From Candidatus Methylarchaceae archaeon HK01M (GTDB taxonomy: Archaea > Thermoproteota > Nitrososphaeria > Nitrososphaerales > JACAEJ01), in NCBI GenBank assembly GCA_024256245.1, contig JAKLZD010000085.1, forward strand, positions 1-15,183: a stretch of DNA of 15,183 nt, written 5' to 3'. Numbering within the stretch: the stretch's first letter is position 1; every line of letters begins with the position of its first letter. The translations under genes were made by a program, and so were the position numbers. Shown piece after piece: positions 1 through 7,806 of this stretch. Under the pieces are notes generated by a model. It was not told the DNA's origin and searched no databases. It was given only the letters and a program-made list of their open reading frames with translations.

Positions 1-1280
1 TCGTCTATTGGCATCTTTGCTACCCTTGCTATGACTAGCAATAATTTCATGAGTAGGTCGTCGTTGAAGTTTGTGAGTTTGTAGGTTATAAGAGCATCAT
101 TGTAGCAGTACTTTGCTAGCTCATAAAGTGGTAAAGAGCCCAGCGCACCTTCAAACTTCATCTTTGACTCTTTTATAAGAGCCTTGCTCACCCCATTTAA
201 TGTGTGCTCGATATATCTATTCCCAAAAGCGTAAATCTGAAGGGATTTATTTCTAAAGATCTTGTAGAGGTCGATATGCACACCATAGTCGACGTAGGCT
301 ACATTCCTGCCCAATAAGATAGGAATCTGCTCCTTAGGGAATGCAAATTTTATTGCTCTATGGTACAAGTAGTTCAGATCGAAATCATCTCCATTGAAAG
401 TGATCAAGAATGGATAATCCAAGATGCGCTTAAAAACAGATGAAATGAGCTCTTTTTCGTCTTCAAAGAAATAGACCTTTACATGGTCCCCAATTTTTTT
501 CTGTCCAAGCTCTATTTCCTCCCTCTTCAGCAAGAATACTTCTTGGACTTCATCGCTCCCAACTATAGAAACTGCCAGAACTGGAAATTCTGCTTTTGTG
601 GGATCAGGAATGCGCATCTCAGCTGGTGGTAGAACCTCTATATCTAAAGATGCACGGCGTATGCTTGGAAGGGGCTGGCTCAAAAGTCTGATCCATTCTA
701 ATATGTGAGATTTGAAATCGGGGTCCGATTTATCTAAAACTTTCTTGAGACTCTCTTTTGCTACCTTCGGAACTTCATACTCTACAGGAACCGTCTTTGA
801 ATCCTTCTCTTCATAAAAAGCCCCTACCATCAGACCTTTATCGTAAAGATAGTTTTCATAGTACTTTATGTCAGCCTCCCATGCATCTATCACATTTCTT
901 ATGCTCTTTTCTGACGATGACCCCCCAATTACAAGAGGGTTATCGACTATGATCTTTGTTAAAGTAACGTCGGTATCTCTTAAGAGGTCTTTCTTTTTTT
1001 TGACTTTAAGGTCGAGAACATCGGGTCTGCTTTTGAGGTCGTTAAGATCGTCAATCGACAACTTAGAGTAGCAGTATGGCTTATGCCCCGTATCATCATA
1101 CCAACGATGAATAGTCTGGGTGTGGGGATCATAGAACTTCAATACAGCAACCTTGGCTTGACCATCGTATGTAGCAGAGACGAGAAGTGAAGGAGGGATA
1201 GATGGCTCTTGTGCTTCTTCCAGCCCCCTTCCCTTCTCGCTTATTTCCCTCTCCATAAACATCTCTAAATTCAAGGGCAT
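1..1280 (-). CDS. family B DNA polymerase, N-terminal part (truncated by window edge)
   Basis: This is the first 426 codons of a replicative-type family B DNA polymerase; the reading frame is still open at base 1, so the palm, fingers and thumb lie outside the window. The visible part is the N-terminal domain plus the 3'-5' proofreading exonuclease. Near residues 35-70 there is SATYDGQAKVAVLKFYDP followed by TGHKPYCYSKL, typical of crenarchaeal and thaumarchaeal PolB. The three exonuclease motifs are intact: Exo I with DIE at 213-215, Exo II FNGDDFDLNYL at about 295-305 and Exo III YCYNDALITY at about 391-400. Proofreading is therefore expected to be active. The ATG at 1280 is preceded by a T/A-rich TATA-like stretch about 23 bases upstream, and the gene is divergent from the small membrane-protein gene at 1343. 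Which PolB paralogue this is cannot be decided without the C-terminal half. Confidence 0.93.
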   Translation of the reverse strand, partial: MPLNLEMFMEREISEKGRGLEEAQEPSIPPSLLVSATYDGQAKVAVLKFYDPHTQTIHRWYDDTGHKPYCYSKLSIDDLNDLKSRPDVLDLKVKKKKDLLRDTDVTLTKIIVDNPLVIGGSSSEKSIRNVIDAWEADIKYYENYLYDKGLMVGAFYEEKDSKTVPVEYEVPKVAKESLKKVLDKSDPDFKSHILEWIRLLSQPLPSIRRASLDIEVLPPAEMRIPDPTKAEFPVLAVSIVGSDEVQEVFLLKREEIELGQKKIGDHVKVYFFEDEKELISSVFKRILDYPFLITFNGDDFDLNYLYHRAIKFAFPKEQIPILLGRNVAYVDYGVHIDLYKIFRNKSLQIYAFGNRYIEHTLNGVSKALIKESKMKFEGALGSLPLYELAKYCYNDALITYKLTNFNDDLLMKLLLVIARVAKMPID

Positions 1281-1342
1281 ATTATGATAAAGCATATCTA
1301 TTAAAAAAGGTTAAATCTTTTAACTTAATAGGGTATATCGCT
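1281..1342. promoter_or_regulatory. divergent promoter region between polB and the membrane-protein gene
   Basis: Sixty-two AT-rich bases separate two divergent starts. A minus-strand TATA-like element (TTTTTAATA, 1299-1307) is centred about 23 bases before the polymerase ATG. A plus-strand element (TTAAATC, 1311-1317) lies about 28 bases before the TTG at 1343. The two elements are adjacent, so the promoters probably share transcription-factor access. No Shine-Dalgarno motif is visible for either gene, which fits leaderless transcripts. Confidence 0.4.
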
Positions 1343-1711
1343 TTGAAGGCGCATCTTAATAAGTTGCCAACGATACTTGGGCTCTTTTTATTAGTAACGG
1401 GGGCCGTATGGGCTGCACTTGCCATATTACGTGAAGGGACAATACTACTTCTGGAGCCTGGAATAGCAAACTTGATTGTTGGAGCTTTATTATTGACAAG
1501 ATTTGAAAAGAGGTACATCAGATACCTAGTCATGGTCACGGGTCTATATAGCCTTATAATTTGCGTCTATCAATTCTACGCAGCATTCAGCGTATTACAA
1601 TATGGCTTGACAATATTTGCCATCGCTTCATTGATAGGTTATGGGTCTGTCTCGATAGCCTTCTTTTACGTCATCATATTATCATATATGAATGCCCAAG
1701 CATTTTATTAA
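1343..1711 (+). CDS. small multi-pass membrane protein, function unknown
   Basis: A 122-residue, strongly hydrophobic protein that I do not recognise. Four membrane-spanning stretches can be seen at about residues 8-28, 33-51, 61-81 and 87-112. They are separated by short basic turns such as RFEKRYIR at about 53-60, which would favour the cytoplasmic side by the positive-inside rule. There is no cleavable signal peptide and no catalytic motif. The start is a TTG; no ATG or GTG lies in frame upstream near it, and the TATA-like element about 28 bases before it supports this choice, although leaderless TTG starts are uncommon. A second TTG seven codons later is possible. A T-rich tract follows the stop. 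Membrane location is well supported; function is open. Confidence 0.65.
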   Translation: MKAHLNKLPTILGLFLLVTGAVWAALAILREGTILLLEPGIANLIVGALLLTRFEKRYIRYLVMVTGLYSLIICVYQFYAAFSVLQYGLTIFAIASLIGYGSVSIAFFYVIILSYMNAQAFY

Positions 1712-1721
1712 AAATCATGGT

Positions 1722-1758
1722 AAAACAGATTCTTCTTCTTTTTCTTAGTTTTTTATTG
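1722..1758 (+). terminator. T-rich tract after the membrane-protein gene
   Basis: Shortly after the stop at 1711 the plus strand carries several T runs (CTTCTTTTTC, then GTTTTTTATTG). Archaeal RNA polymerase terminates at such oligo-T stretches without needing a hairpin. The position fits termination of the plus-strand gene. Confidence 0.45.
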
Positions 1759-1778
1759 GTCTCTTCCCATTAAGTACA

Positions 1779-1910
1779 TTATATATACAGCCTTTCCCCA
1801 TTACTCTTTATATGTCCTAAATTATCTATTAGTTCTTTAGCTTCTTTACTTGTTTTCTTATACGGTATCTGCCCGGTCTCGTTTCTATTTTTATTTAGAT
1901 TAAAATATGG
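1779..1910 (-). pseudogene. possible coding relic downstream of rtcB (43 codons, no start codon)
   Basis: On the minus strand a 43-codon stretch ends in TAA at 1779-1781 and reads like real protein: it contains GQIPYKKTSKEAKELIDNLG and ends GERLYI. It has no ATG, GTG or TTG. A TAA at 1911-1913 separates it from a further short in-frame segment, DREVLEIV, which lies just after the RtcB stop codon. The amphipathic lysine-rich pattern could be the tail of a broken gene, possibly a mobile-element or homing-endonuclease remnant, but I recognise no family motif. It may also be chance in AT-rich spacer DNA. Confidence 0.22.
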
Positions 1911-1955
1911 TTACACTATCTCCAATACTTCTCTATCTTTAAACCGAGGAAGTCA

Positions 1956-3416
1956 TTACCCTTTCACAACACCCATAGGTATAAGCCGTGCCACTTTTGT
2001 CGCTATTCCTAATCTATGGGAGACTTCAGCTACCGAGTCTACATTCTTGTAGGCTCCAGGTGCCTCTTCAGCAATACCCTTCCAACTAGCCGCTTCGATG
2101 AGAATTCCTCTGTTCTTGAGGTTCTTTTTGATCTCACTTGCAGGAAAGGTCTTTATCGCCTTTGCTCTTGACATCATTCTGCCAGCGCCGTGAGCAGTAG
2201 AGCCGAAGCTCAAATCCATAGCCTTGGAAGTGCCAAGGAGAAGCCAGCTAGCAGTGCCCATAGAGCCAGGGAGAAGCGCAGGTTGACCTACATCCCTATA
2301 AGCACGAGGTATAGCAGAACTGCCGGGTGGAAAAGCTCTTGTAGCTCCCTTTCTGTGCACAACCACTTTCTTCTTCGATCCATTAATCGAGTGCTCCTCA
2401 AGCTTTGCTATATTATGAGCTACATCGTATACAAGCTTCATCCCAAGATCTTGCTCTGACATCTTGAAGAAGTTCTCAAAGACATTTCTAGTCCAATGAG
2501 TGATCATCTGGCGGTTCGACCATGCATAGTTCAGAGCGGTAGCCATAGCCTTCATATAATCCTCAGCCTCTTTTGATGTATTTGGAGCACATGCAAGCTC
2601 CCTGTCAGGGAGGTAGATACCGTACTTGCGTACAGCGGATTCCATAACCTTTAGGTAATCGCTACATACTTGGTGACCGTAGCCTCTCGAACCTGTGTGG
2701 ACTAGTACAACGACCTGCCCAACTTGTGTCAAGCCGAAATGATTGGCGGCATTCTCATTGAAGATTTTGTCTACCAACTGTATTTCGGTGAAATGGTTCC
2801 CAGAACCTAGACTACCGAGTTGCGATAGCCCTCTCGATTTGGCTCTAGATGAAACCTTGCTTGGATCGCTATTCTTCATCGTGCCATTCTCCTCACAGAA
2901 CTCAATATCCTCTTCCCATCCATAGCCATTCCTGATAGCCCACTTCACGCCGTCGGTAAGCACTTGATCAAGTTGACCTATACTCAACTTGATCTGACCA
3001 CGACTACCCAGACCTGAAGGAATAGCTCTGGATAGCTCGCTCAATAATCCTCCAAGTCGAGGTCTGACGTCTTTCTCGGTCAGATTTGTCCGGATAAGGC
3101 GAACTCCACAGTTGATATCGTAACCAACACCACCTGGAGAGACCACACCTGTTTCAGCATCGGTAGCTGCAACACCCCCTATCGGAAAACCGTATCCCTC
3201 ATGACCGTCTGGTAGCACTACGACATGCTTGTAGACTCCTGGCAGGTAACTCACGTTTACCGCTTGATCTATCGTCCTATCTGTGAACATCTTGGTTATC
3301 AGAGTCTCATCTGCATAGATGGTTACCGGTACCTTCATCCCATCTTTTGCATCAATCCTTATTTTATATTCCACTTCATTGATCTTCTTGATAGGATAGC
3401 GAAATTGGAGGGTCAT
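1956..3416 (-). CDS. rtcB: RNA-splicing ligase RtcB
   Basis: RtcB joins a 2',3'-cyclic phosphate or 3'-phosphate end to a 5'-OH end using GTP and Mn2+. In archaea it ligates tRNA exons after intron removal by the splicing endonuclease. The 486-residue length is normal. The metal and nucleotide ligands are all present: D100 and C103 in GGVGYDINCG, H208 in LGSGNHF, H240 in VLVHTGSRGYGH, H334 in YDVAHNIAK, and the guanylylated histidine H409 in STAHGAGRMMSR. The PGVYKHVVVLPDGHEGYGFPIGG block near residues 59-81 is also typical. Inteins interrupt this family in some archaea; none is present here. The ATG at 3416 has a GGTGA Shine-Dalgarno-like element about 10 bases upstream. The usual partner, archease, is not in the window. 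Confidence 0.97.
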   Translation of the reverse strand: MTLQFRYPIKKINEVEYKIRIDAKDGMKVPVTIYADETLITKMFTDRTIDQAVNVSYLPGVYKHVVVLPDGHEGYGFPIGGVAATDAETGVVSPGGVGYDINCGVRLIRTNLTEKDVRPRLGGLLSELSRAIPSGLGSRGQIKLSIGQLDQVLTDGVKWAIRNGYGWEEDIEFCEENGTMKNSDPSKVSSRAKSRGLSQLGSLGSGNHFTEIQLVDKIFNENAANHFGLTQVGQVVVLVHTGSRGYGHQVCSDYLKVMESAVRKYGIYLPDRELACAPNTSKEAEDYMKAMATALNYAWSNRQMITHWTRNVFENFFKMSEQDLGMKLVYDVAHNIAKLEEHSINGSKKKVVVHRKGATRAFPPGSSAIPRAYRDVGQPALLPGSMGTASWLLLGTSKAMDLSFGSTAHGAGRMMSRAKAIKTFPASEIKKNLKNRGILIEAASWKGIAEEAPGAYKNVDSVAEVSHRLGIATKVARLIPMGVVKG

Positions 3417-3556
3417 GATTTTATTTCACCAAAAAATTTTAGATAATTATCTTAATCTAATTTAAAATTATAAGTTTTTCTATATGGCGCAGGTATAACA
3501 ACAATCAGATATGTATTAATAAAGATGTTTAATAAGCGGCCTAGCCAAGGTTAATT
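3417..3556. promoter_or_regulatory. divergent promoter region rtcB / malic enzyme
   Basis: One hundred and forty AT-rich bases separate the two divergent starts. On the plus strand TTTAATAA at 3528-3535 is centred about 26 bases before the malic-enzyme ATG, consistent with a leaderless transcript, although AAGG seven bases before the ATG could act as a weak ribosome site. On the minus strand rtcB has GGTGA about 10 bases before its ATG and further A/T-rich TATA candidates upstream. No inverted repeat stands out. Confidence 0.45.
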
Positions 3557-4894
3557 ATGAGCGAAGACTCATTTACAAATGAGGCATCAAGGCTTGCCTT
3601 AAAGTACTCTTCAATCTATGGAGGTAAGATAGAGGTCGCCCCTAAAGTTCCAATTCGAGACCTAAAGGACTTCTCGATATGGTATACACCAGGCGTGGCT
3701 GCAGTCTCAGAGGCTATCAAAAGCAGCAGAGAACTATCATTCGAGTATACATGTAGATGGAACACCTTAGCCATAATAACTGATGGAAGCAGAGTGCTTG
3801 GGCTGGGAGATATAGGTCCAGAGGCAGCAATGCCTGTGATGGAGGGCAAGGCTCTGATATACAAGTACCTAGGTGGTGTGGATGCGATTCCACTTCCAAT
3901 AGATATCTATGAGCCTGATAAGATGATAGAAGTGATCAAGAGCTTGCAACCAGCCTTTGGGGGCATTAACCTTGAAGATATATCCTCACCAAAGTGCTTC
4001 TACATAATGGATAAGCTTAGAGAAGAGATGGAGATACCTATCTGGCACGATGATCAGCAAGGTACAGCGGGTGTGATTTTGGCAAGCCTCATTAATTCGC
4101 TGAAGTTGACTGAACGTAAGCTCCGTGGCACCAAAATCGTATTCTTTGGGGTTGGTGCAGCGAACATAGCGAATGCAAGACTCATAATGGAAGCAGGAGC
4201 GGATCCAGGCGACTTCATCCTGATAGATTCTAAGGGGATTCTTCACTCAGAGCGGGAGGATATGGATAGATTACTGCTTGAACATCCTTGGAAGCATGAT
4301 CTCGTCATAAAGACTAATAAAGAGAAGGTCTCAGGTAATTTAACCAAAGCTTTCGACAGTTCAGACGTTCTAATAGCGGCGTCTAGGCCTGGTCCAGATG
4401 TGATAAAGAAAGAATGGATATCTAAAATGAATGGGAAGGCCATCGTATTCACATTAGCAAACCCGATCCCTGAAATATGGCCATGGGAGGCCAGAGAAGC
4501 TGGTGCATATATAGTGGCAACTGGTCGTTCTGACTTCCCCAATCAAGCAAATAACAGTCTGATATTCCCAGCAGTATTCAGAGGAGTACTAGATATAAGA
4601 GCCAAAGCCATCACCGACGAGATAGTTATTTCGGCAGCAGAAGAGCTGGCTAGATGCGCAGAGGAGAAGGGGTTAAGTAGAGATCATATAATCCCAACTA
4701 TGGCAGAATGGGAAGTCTACCCAAAGGTGGCAGCCAAAGTCGGCGAGAAGGGTGTAGAGCTTGGTCTAGCCAGGAAAAGCATGTCTAAAGATGAAATATA
4801 TGAGAGGGCAATAGAGATAATAGGGAGATCGAGGAGGTTGCTCAAATCGCTCATAGAAGCCAAAATCATACCTTTGCAACCTATTAAGGAGTGA
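3557..4894 (+). CDS. NAD(P)-dependent malic enzyme
   Basis: Oxidatively decarboxylates L-malate to pyruvate and CO2 with reduction of NAD+ or NADP+ in the cytoplasm, linking the C4-acid pool to pyruvate and supplying reducing power. At 445 residues it matches the short prokaryotic form without a phosphotransacetylase-like C-terminal extension. Visible landmarks are the catalytic tyrosine in SIWYTPGV (Y43), the catalytic lysine in MEGKALIYK (K98), acidic metal ligands in NLEDIS (about 139-142) and HDDQQGT (about 164-170), the Rossmann dinucleotide loop FGVGAANIA (about 197-205) and the substrate loop NQANNSLIFP (about 329-338). Cofactor preference cannot be read safely. The gene ends eight bases from the convergent methylthiotransferase gene, so the two must terminate in each other's coding sequence or very close to it. 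Confidence 0.95.
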   Translation: MSEDSFTNEASRLALKYSSIYGGKIEVAPKVPIRDLKDFSIWYTPGVAAVSEAIKSSRELSFEYTCRWNTLAIITDGSRVLGLGDIGPEAAMPVMEGKALIYKYLGGVDAIPLPIDIYEPDKMIEVIKSLQPAFGGINLEDISSPKCFYIMDKLREEMEIPIWHDDQQGTAGVILASLINSLKLTERKLRGTKIVFFGVGAANIANARLIMEAGADPGDFILIDSKGILHSEREDMDRLLLEHPWKHDLVIKTNKEKVSGNLTKAFDSSDVLIAASRPGPDVIKKEWISKMNGKAIVFTLANPIPEIWPWEAREAGAYIVATGRSDFPNQANNSLIFPAVFRGVLDIRAKAITDEIVISAAEELARCAEEKGLSRDHIIPTMAEWEVYPKVAAKVGEKGVELGLARKSMSKDEIYERAIEIIGRSRRLLKSLIEAKIIPLQPIKE

Positions 4895-4902
4895 TCTGAT
4901 CT

Positions 4903-6216
4903 TTAAATTGGCTTACCAATTAGATAGGTGCTCTTCGTTTCGACTACATCGACATCTAAAAATCTCCCAAGAATATTCTGCTCGCTCTTAACAACTATGG
5001 GCTTGTAGGCGAAATTTCTTCCTATCCAAGTATCATTATTCTTGCCCTTCTCGTCGATCAGACATCTACCAGCCCAGCCCAGCCAGTTCAGATTCTTCTT
5101 ATAAGAAACTTCTCTCGCTATTTGAACCAATTCTTTGCACCTTCTTATAACTAGTCTATGAGGCAACTGTTTGAATTTCAAAGCTTCTGTCCCAGGGCGG
5201 GCTCCATACTTTGAGATGTTTACTATATCGGGCTTGATCTTCTGAATGAACTTAATCGTGGCCTCAAAGTCAGCATCGTCCTCTGTAGGAAAGCCGACAA
5301 TTATATCGGTAGATAAGGTCAAGGAAGGGAAATTTTTTAAGAATTTACATATTATATCTATCACGGTTTTTGAGGTGTAACCCCTTCTCATGAGCTCCAA
5401 TACCTTTACACTTGCAGACTGTAAAGGAAGATGTAGGAACTTGTAGACCTTCTCATAAAAAAAAGCCTCAATCAAACCTTTTAGTATCCCTTTTACGTGT
5501 ATGGGGTTCATCATCCCAACTCTAATGAAGAATTCCCCTTCAATTTTACATATACCTTCAAGAATATCTGGTAGTTTCATCCCCTCGAAATCGTAAATCC
5601 CATTGTCTTGAGAAGTTATCCATATCTCCTTACATCCCTTCTCTATCAAGCCATGAGCTTCTTTCATTATCTCGTAATTTGGGTAGCAGTAGATCGAACC
5701 CCTTGCGAACCTTGTACAGCAGTAAGTGCATGCCATTGTGCAGCCCTCGGCTATTTGGATGATGCCTATAACTGGATTGAGATGATGTTTTGGTAATAAC
5801 GGTTTGATTGGTGGCGCATCAGAGAAAACTAACAGGTTGTTCTGCCCTTCATCGATCTTCCTCACTATATCGACGATCAGATGAATCGATCTTGGGTCAA
5901 GCAAGGCTGAAAAATTTGGGACGTTTTTCACAATCTTCTCGTAATTTATTCTGGGAAGGCAACCAGATATTATCAACTTCTTATTCAAAGAGGAAAGTTG
6001 TTTTAAGGTCGAGATTACCCTATCTTCTGTTGGTTGCTTCACTCCACAAGTGTTGACCAATACGTATTCCGCCTCTTGCAAGTTTGTCAGAGAGTAGCCC
6101 GCCTCTATAAGAAGTCCTGCCATAGCTTCGGCATCAGACTTATTGGCAGAGCAACCAAAGGATTTTATGAAGAAATTTTTTCTCAAGGTCAACTCCATGA
6201 AGTGTGCTTTACTCAT
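4903..6216 (-). CDS. tRNA t6A37 methylthiotransferase (MiaB/CDKAL1-like radical SAM)
   Basis: A radical-SAM enzyme predicted to convert N6-threonylcarbamoyladenosine at tRNA position 37 to its 2-methylthio derivative, which stabilises codon-anticodon pairing. The domain order is that of the family. The N-terminal UPF0004 domain carries three cysteines for the auxiliary [4Fe-4S] cluster (C22 in FGCSANKSD, C57 in NTCGVK, C86 in SGCLPR). The radical SAM core has the CxxxCxxC motif at C159, C163 and C166 in EGCTMACTYC. A C-terminal TRAM RNA-binding region spans about residues 375-435. TSQDNGIYDFE near 202-212 resembles the CDKAL1/MtaB (t6A) branch more than the MiaB (i6A) branch, fitting Archaea. 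C167 directly after the triad is an extra cysteine of unknown importance. The gene follows a small membrane-protein gene by 11 bases and is probably co-transcribed with it. Confidence 0.93.
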   Translation of the reverse strand: MSKAHFMELTLRKNFFIKSFGCSANKSDAEAMAGLLIEAGYSLTNLQEAEYVLVNTCGVKQPTEDRVISTLKQLSSLNKKLIISGCLPRINYEKIVKNVPNFSALLDPRSIHLIVDIVRKIDEGQNNLLVFSDAPPIKPLLPKHHLNPVIGIIQIAEGCTMACTYCCTRFARGSIYCYPNYEIMKEAHGLIEKGCKEIWITSQDNGIYDFEGMKLPDILEGICKIEGEFFIRVGMMNPIHVKGILKGLIEAFFYEKVYKFLHLPLQSASVKVLELMRRGYTSKTVIDIICKFLKNFPSLTLSTDIIVGFPTEDDADFEATIKFIQKIKPDIVNISKYGARPGTEALKFKQLPHRLVIRRCKELVQIAREVSYKKNLNWLGWAGRCLIDEKGKNNDTWIGRNFAYKPIVVKSEQNILGRFLDVDVVETKSTYLIGKPI

Positions 6217-6227
6217 CTAACCGAATA

Positions 6228-6452
6228 TCAGCCGATGCTCGATTTTCCGGCTCTAAAGCTCCAGACCACCCACATCAAGCCGATAAGACCTCCTACGATA
6301 ATTAAGGAGACTAAGATTATCATGATATTCTGGAAGAGGGTGAATTCTATCGACCAGAAGATCGTGTGTAATAATATAAAAATAGCCCAGCTGATTCCTG
6401 CGAGAATCGATATCACTACGGGGATAAAGGGATTCGGTTCTTTTTTTCTCAT
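6228..6452 (-). CDS. small two-helix membrane protein
   Basis: A 74-residue protein with a short basic N-terminus (MRKKEPNP), two hydrophobic helices at about residues 9-33 and 41-67, and a short RAGK-containing tail. I recognise no family. A TATA-like TATATATTT on the minus strand is centred about 25 bases before the ATG, a textbook distance for a leaderless archaeal transcript. The stop is only 11 bases before the methylthiotransferase start, so both genes probably share this promoter. The hydrophobic pattern and promoter support a real gene. The sequence gives no function and no obvious link to tRNA modification. Confidence 0.6.
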   Translation of the reverse strand: MRKKEPNPFIPVVISILAGISWAIFILLHTIFWSIEFTLFQNIMIILVSLIIVGGLIGLMWVVWSFRAGKSSIG

Positions 6453-6471
6453 GGCAACTATTCTATCATCA

Positions 6472-6480
6472 AAATATATA
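6472..6480 (-). promoter_or_regulatory. TATA box for the membrane-protein/methylthiotransferase unit
   Basis: The minus strand reads TATATATTT here, centred about 25 bases upstream of the ATG at 6452. This places the transcription start at or next to the start codon. No other strong promoter is seen before the methylthiotransferase gene. Confidence 0.5.
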
Positions 6481-6605
6481 GTTGTTTGGATAACTTTTGC
6501 TGAGCCTTAGTCGACTAGCCACTTCGGAACTTTTCTCTTCCATCTAGAGATAAACTATATGAAAAGCGATCAAAAATAGGTCGGATTTAAAAAATTTTAC
6601 TGATA

Positions 6606-6660
6606 GTTTAATATTTTAATCATACTAAAATTAATTTGGAAGTTGATAAGGGGATGAGGT
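6606..6660 (+). promoter_or_regulatory. TATA-like element and Shine-Dalgarno site of the FtsZ-like gene
   Basis: GTTTAATA at 6606-6613 is a TATA candidate that would give a leader of about 30-35 bases. GATGAGGT at 6653-6660 matches the 16S rRNA 3' end and sits nine bases before the TTG at 6670. The ribosome site decides this start: the ATG embedded in it (6654) runs into a stop after four codons. Unlike most genes in the window, this one appears to have a true leader. Confidence 0.5.
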
Positions 6661-6669
6661 TAGATTAAA

Positions 6670-7731
6670 TTGGAATTTACACGTTCCCTCTCATTATTAA
6701 AAGCGGTCAAAGCTCTTCCCAACGGGGCAGGGGTAATCGCTTTAGGTGTAGGGACTGCTGGTTGTTGTATCCTCGCCCATCTTCATCACTCCGGTATCCC
6801 GATAGAGAAGTTTGTATATATAAGCTCTGATGAAGAAGACCTCTGTTATTCCCCTCTTGGAGAGAAACTGCTGATTGCTTCAGATTCTAACTTATCAAGA
6901 TTGCCTTCAGCCGTCAGAGGTGTAGCTTTAGATTACATCGATCAAATAAGGGAAATCTTATCTTGCTCCAAGTACGTCTTTATAATTTCAGGTGTAGGTG
7001 GTAGCGTAGGGTCGGGATTGACCCCCTTTTTAGTAAAAGTAGCCAAAGAGATGGAGACTACCGTAGTCAGCATATTAGCCATGCCATTTAAGTTCGAAAA
7101 GCACAAGCACTTCCACGCAGGAGTGGCTTTAAGACAGATAAGGAAATTGTCAGATGCAGTAATTGTCATCGACAACGATTCTTTGAGGGAAATGGCTCCT
7201 AAAAAGTCCATATTGGACGTCTTTACACTTATCAATGATAAGATTTCAACTGCCCTTAATAAACTCATAGTCCCCCCTAAAGGGAGAGAGATTGGGATTG
7301 GTTTGAAGAAATTCGCGGAGAATATAAAAGAAGAAGGCTATGCCGTCCTAAGCGTTTGTGAATCCTTTGCTACAACTGGAGATGTCATAGCTGGAGCAGT
7401 AAGATCGGTATGTCAGATCGCTGAACCAGATCAAGCAAGAAAGGCTATGCTATATCTTATAAGTGATGGAAAGATATCAACAGAAGAGGTAGCCACATCG
7501 GTAGAAAGACTCGGATCATTCTTCGGCAAGGGTTCTATCGAGGTGCAGTATGGGATAAGTGATATGAGCGGACAAGGTTTAACGGCCATCTTACTAGCTT
7601 CGGGTTTCAGAGGTACAAAGTTTGACGGTTATGATCCTATCGCCAATGTCCTTCAAGATATTGAAATGGATGATGATTTAGATACAAGTATTAATGTTGA
7701 TTTTCAAAATATGTACAATCTAAATGGATAG
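6670..7731 (+). CDS. divergent FtsZ/tubulin-superfamily protein with degenerate T7 loop
   Basis: A 353-residue protein with the FtsZ/tubulin fold. The nucleotide-binding half has a T1-like loop GVGTAG (26-31), a tubulin-signature T4 loop GVGGSVGSG (108-116; canonical FtsZ is GGGTGTG-like), AMPFKFE (137-143, as in FtsZ) and the VIDNDSL base-contact motif (166-172). The C-terminal half ends with LLASGFRG (308-315), as in FtsZ. The T7 catalytic loop, normally NxDFADV with two acidic residues acting on the neighbouring subunit's GTP, aligns to GREIGIGLKKF (205-215) and lacks them. GTP binding is thus likely, but canonical hydrolysis is doubtful. A short acidic tail (DMDDDLD-like, about 330-338) follows. 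It is transcribed alone with a TTG start. It may be the divergent FtsZ homologue known from Thaumarchaeota, a CetZ-like protein or a separate branch; a division role should not be assumed. Confidence 0.82.
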   Translation: MEFTRSLSLLKAVKALPNGAGVIALGVGTAGCCILAHLHHSGIPIEKFVYISSDEEDLCYSPLGEKLLIASDSNLSRLPSAVRGVALDYIDQIREILSCSKYVFIISGVGGSVGSGLTPFLVKVAKEMETTVVSILAMPFKFEKHKHFHAGVALRQIRKLSDAVIVIDNDSLREMAPKKSILDVFTLINDKISTALNKLIVPPKGREIGIGLKKFAENIKEEGYAVLSVCESFATTGDVIAGAVRSVCQIAEPDQARKAMLYLISDGKISTEEVATSVERLGSFFGKGSIEVQYGISDMSGQGLTAILLASGFRGTKFDGYDPIANVLQDIEMDDDLDTSINVDFQNMYNLNG

Positions 7732-7806
7732 CCATCGTAATCTATGGTTCCCAAAGAGTTATCTCGCCACAGCGTCCATAAAGAATTTTTCCTACTTAGG
7801 TGAACT

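Noticed and set aside
1956..3416. Possible intein in RtcB
   Set aside because: All metal-ligand motifs occur in one continuous 486-residue reading frame of normal family length, so no insertion is present.
6034..6510. 158-codon plus-strand frame across the start of the methylthiotransferase and the small membrane protein
   Set aside because: It is antisense to the family-conserved N-terminal cysteine domain and to a membrane protein with a good promoter; its own product has no recognisable pattern.
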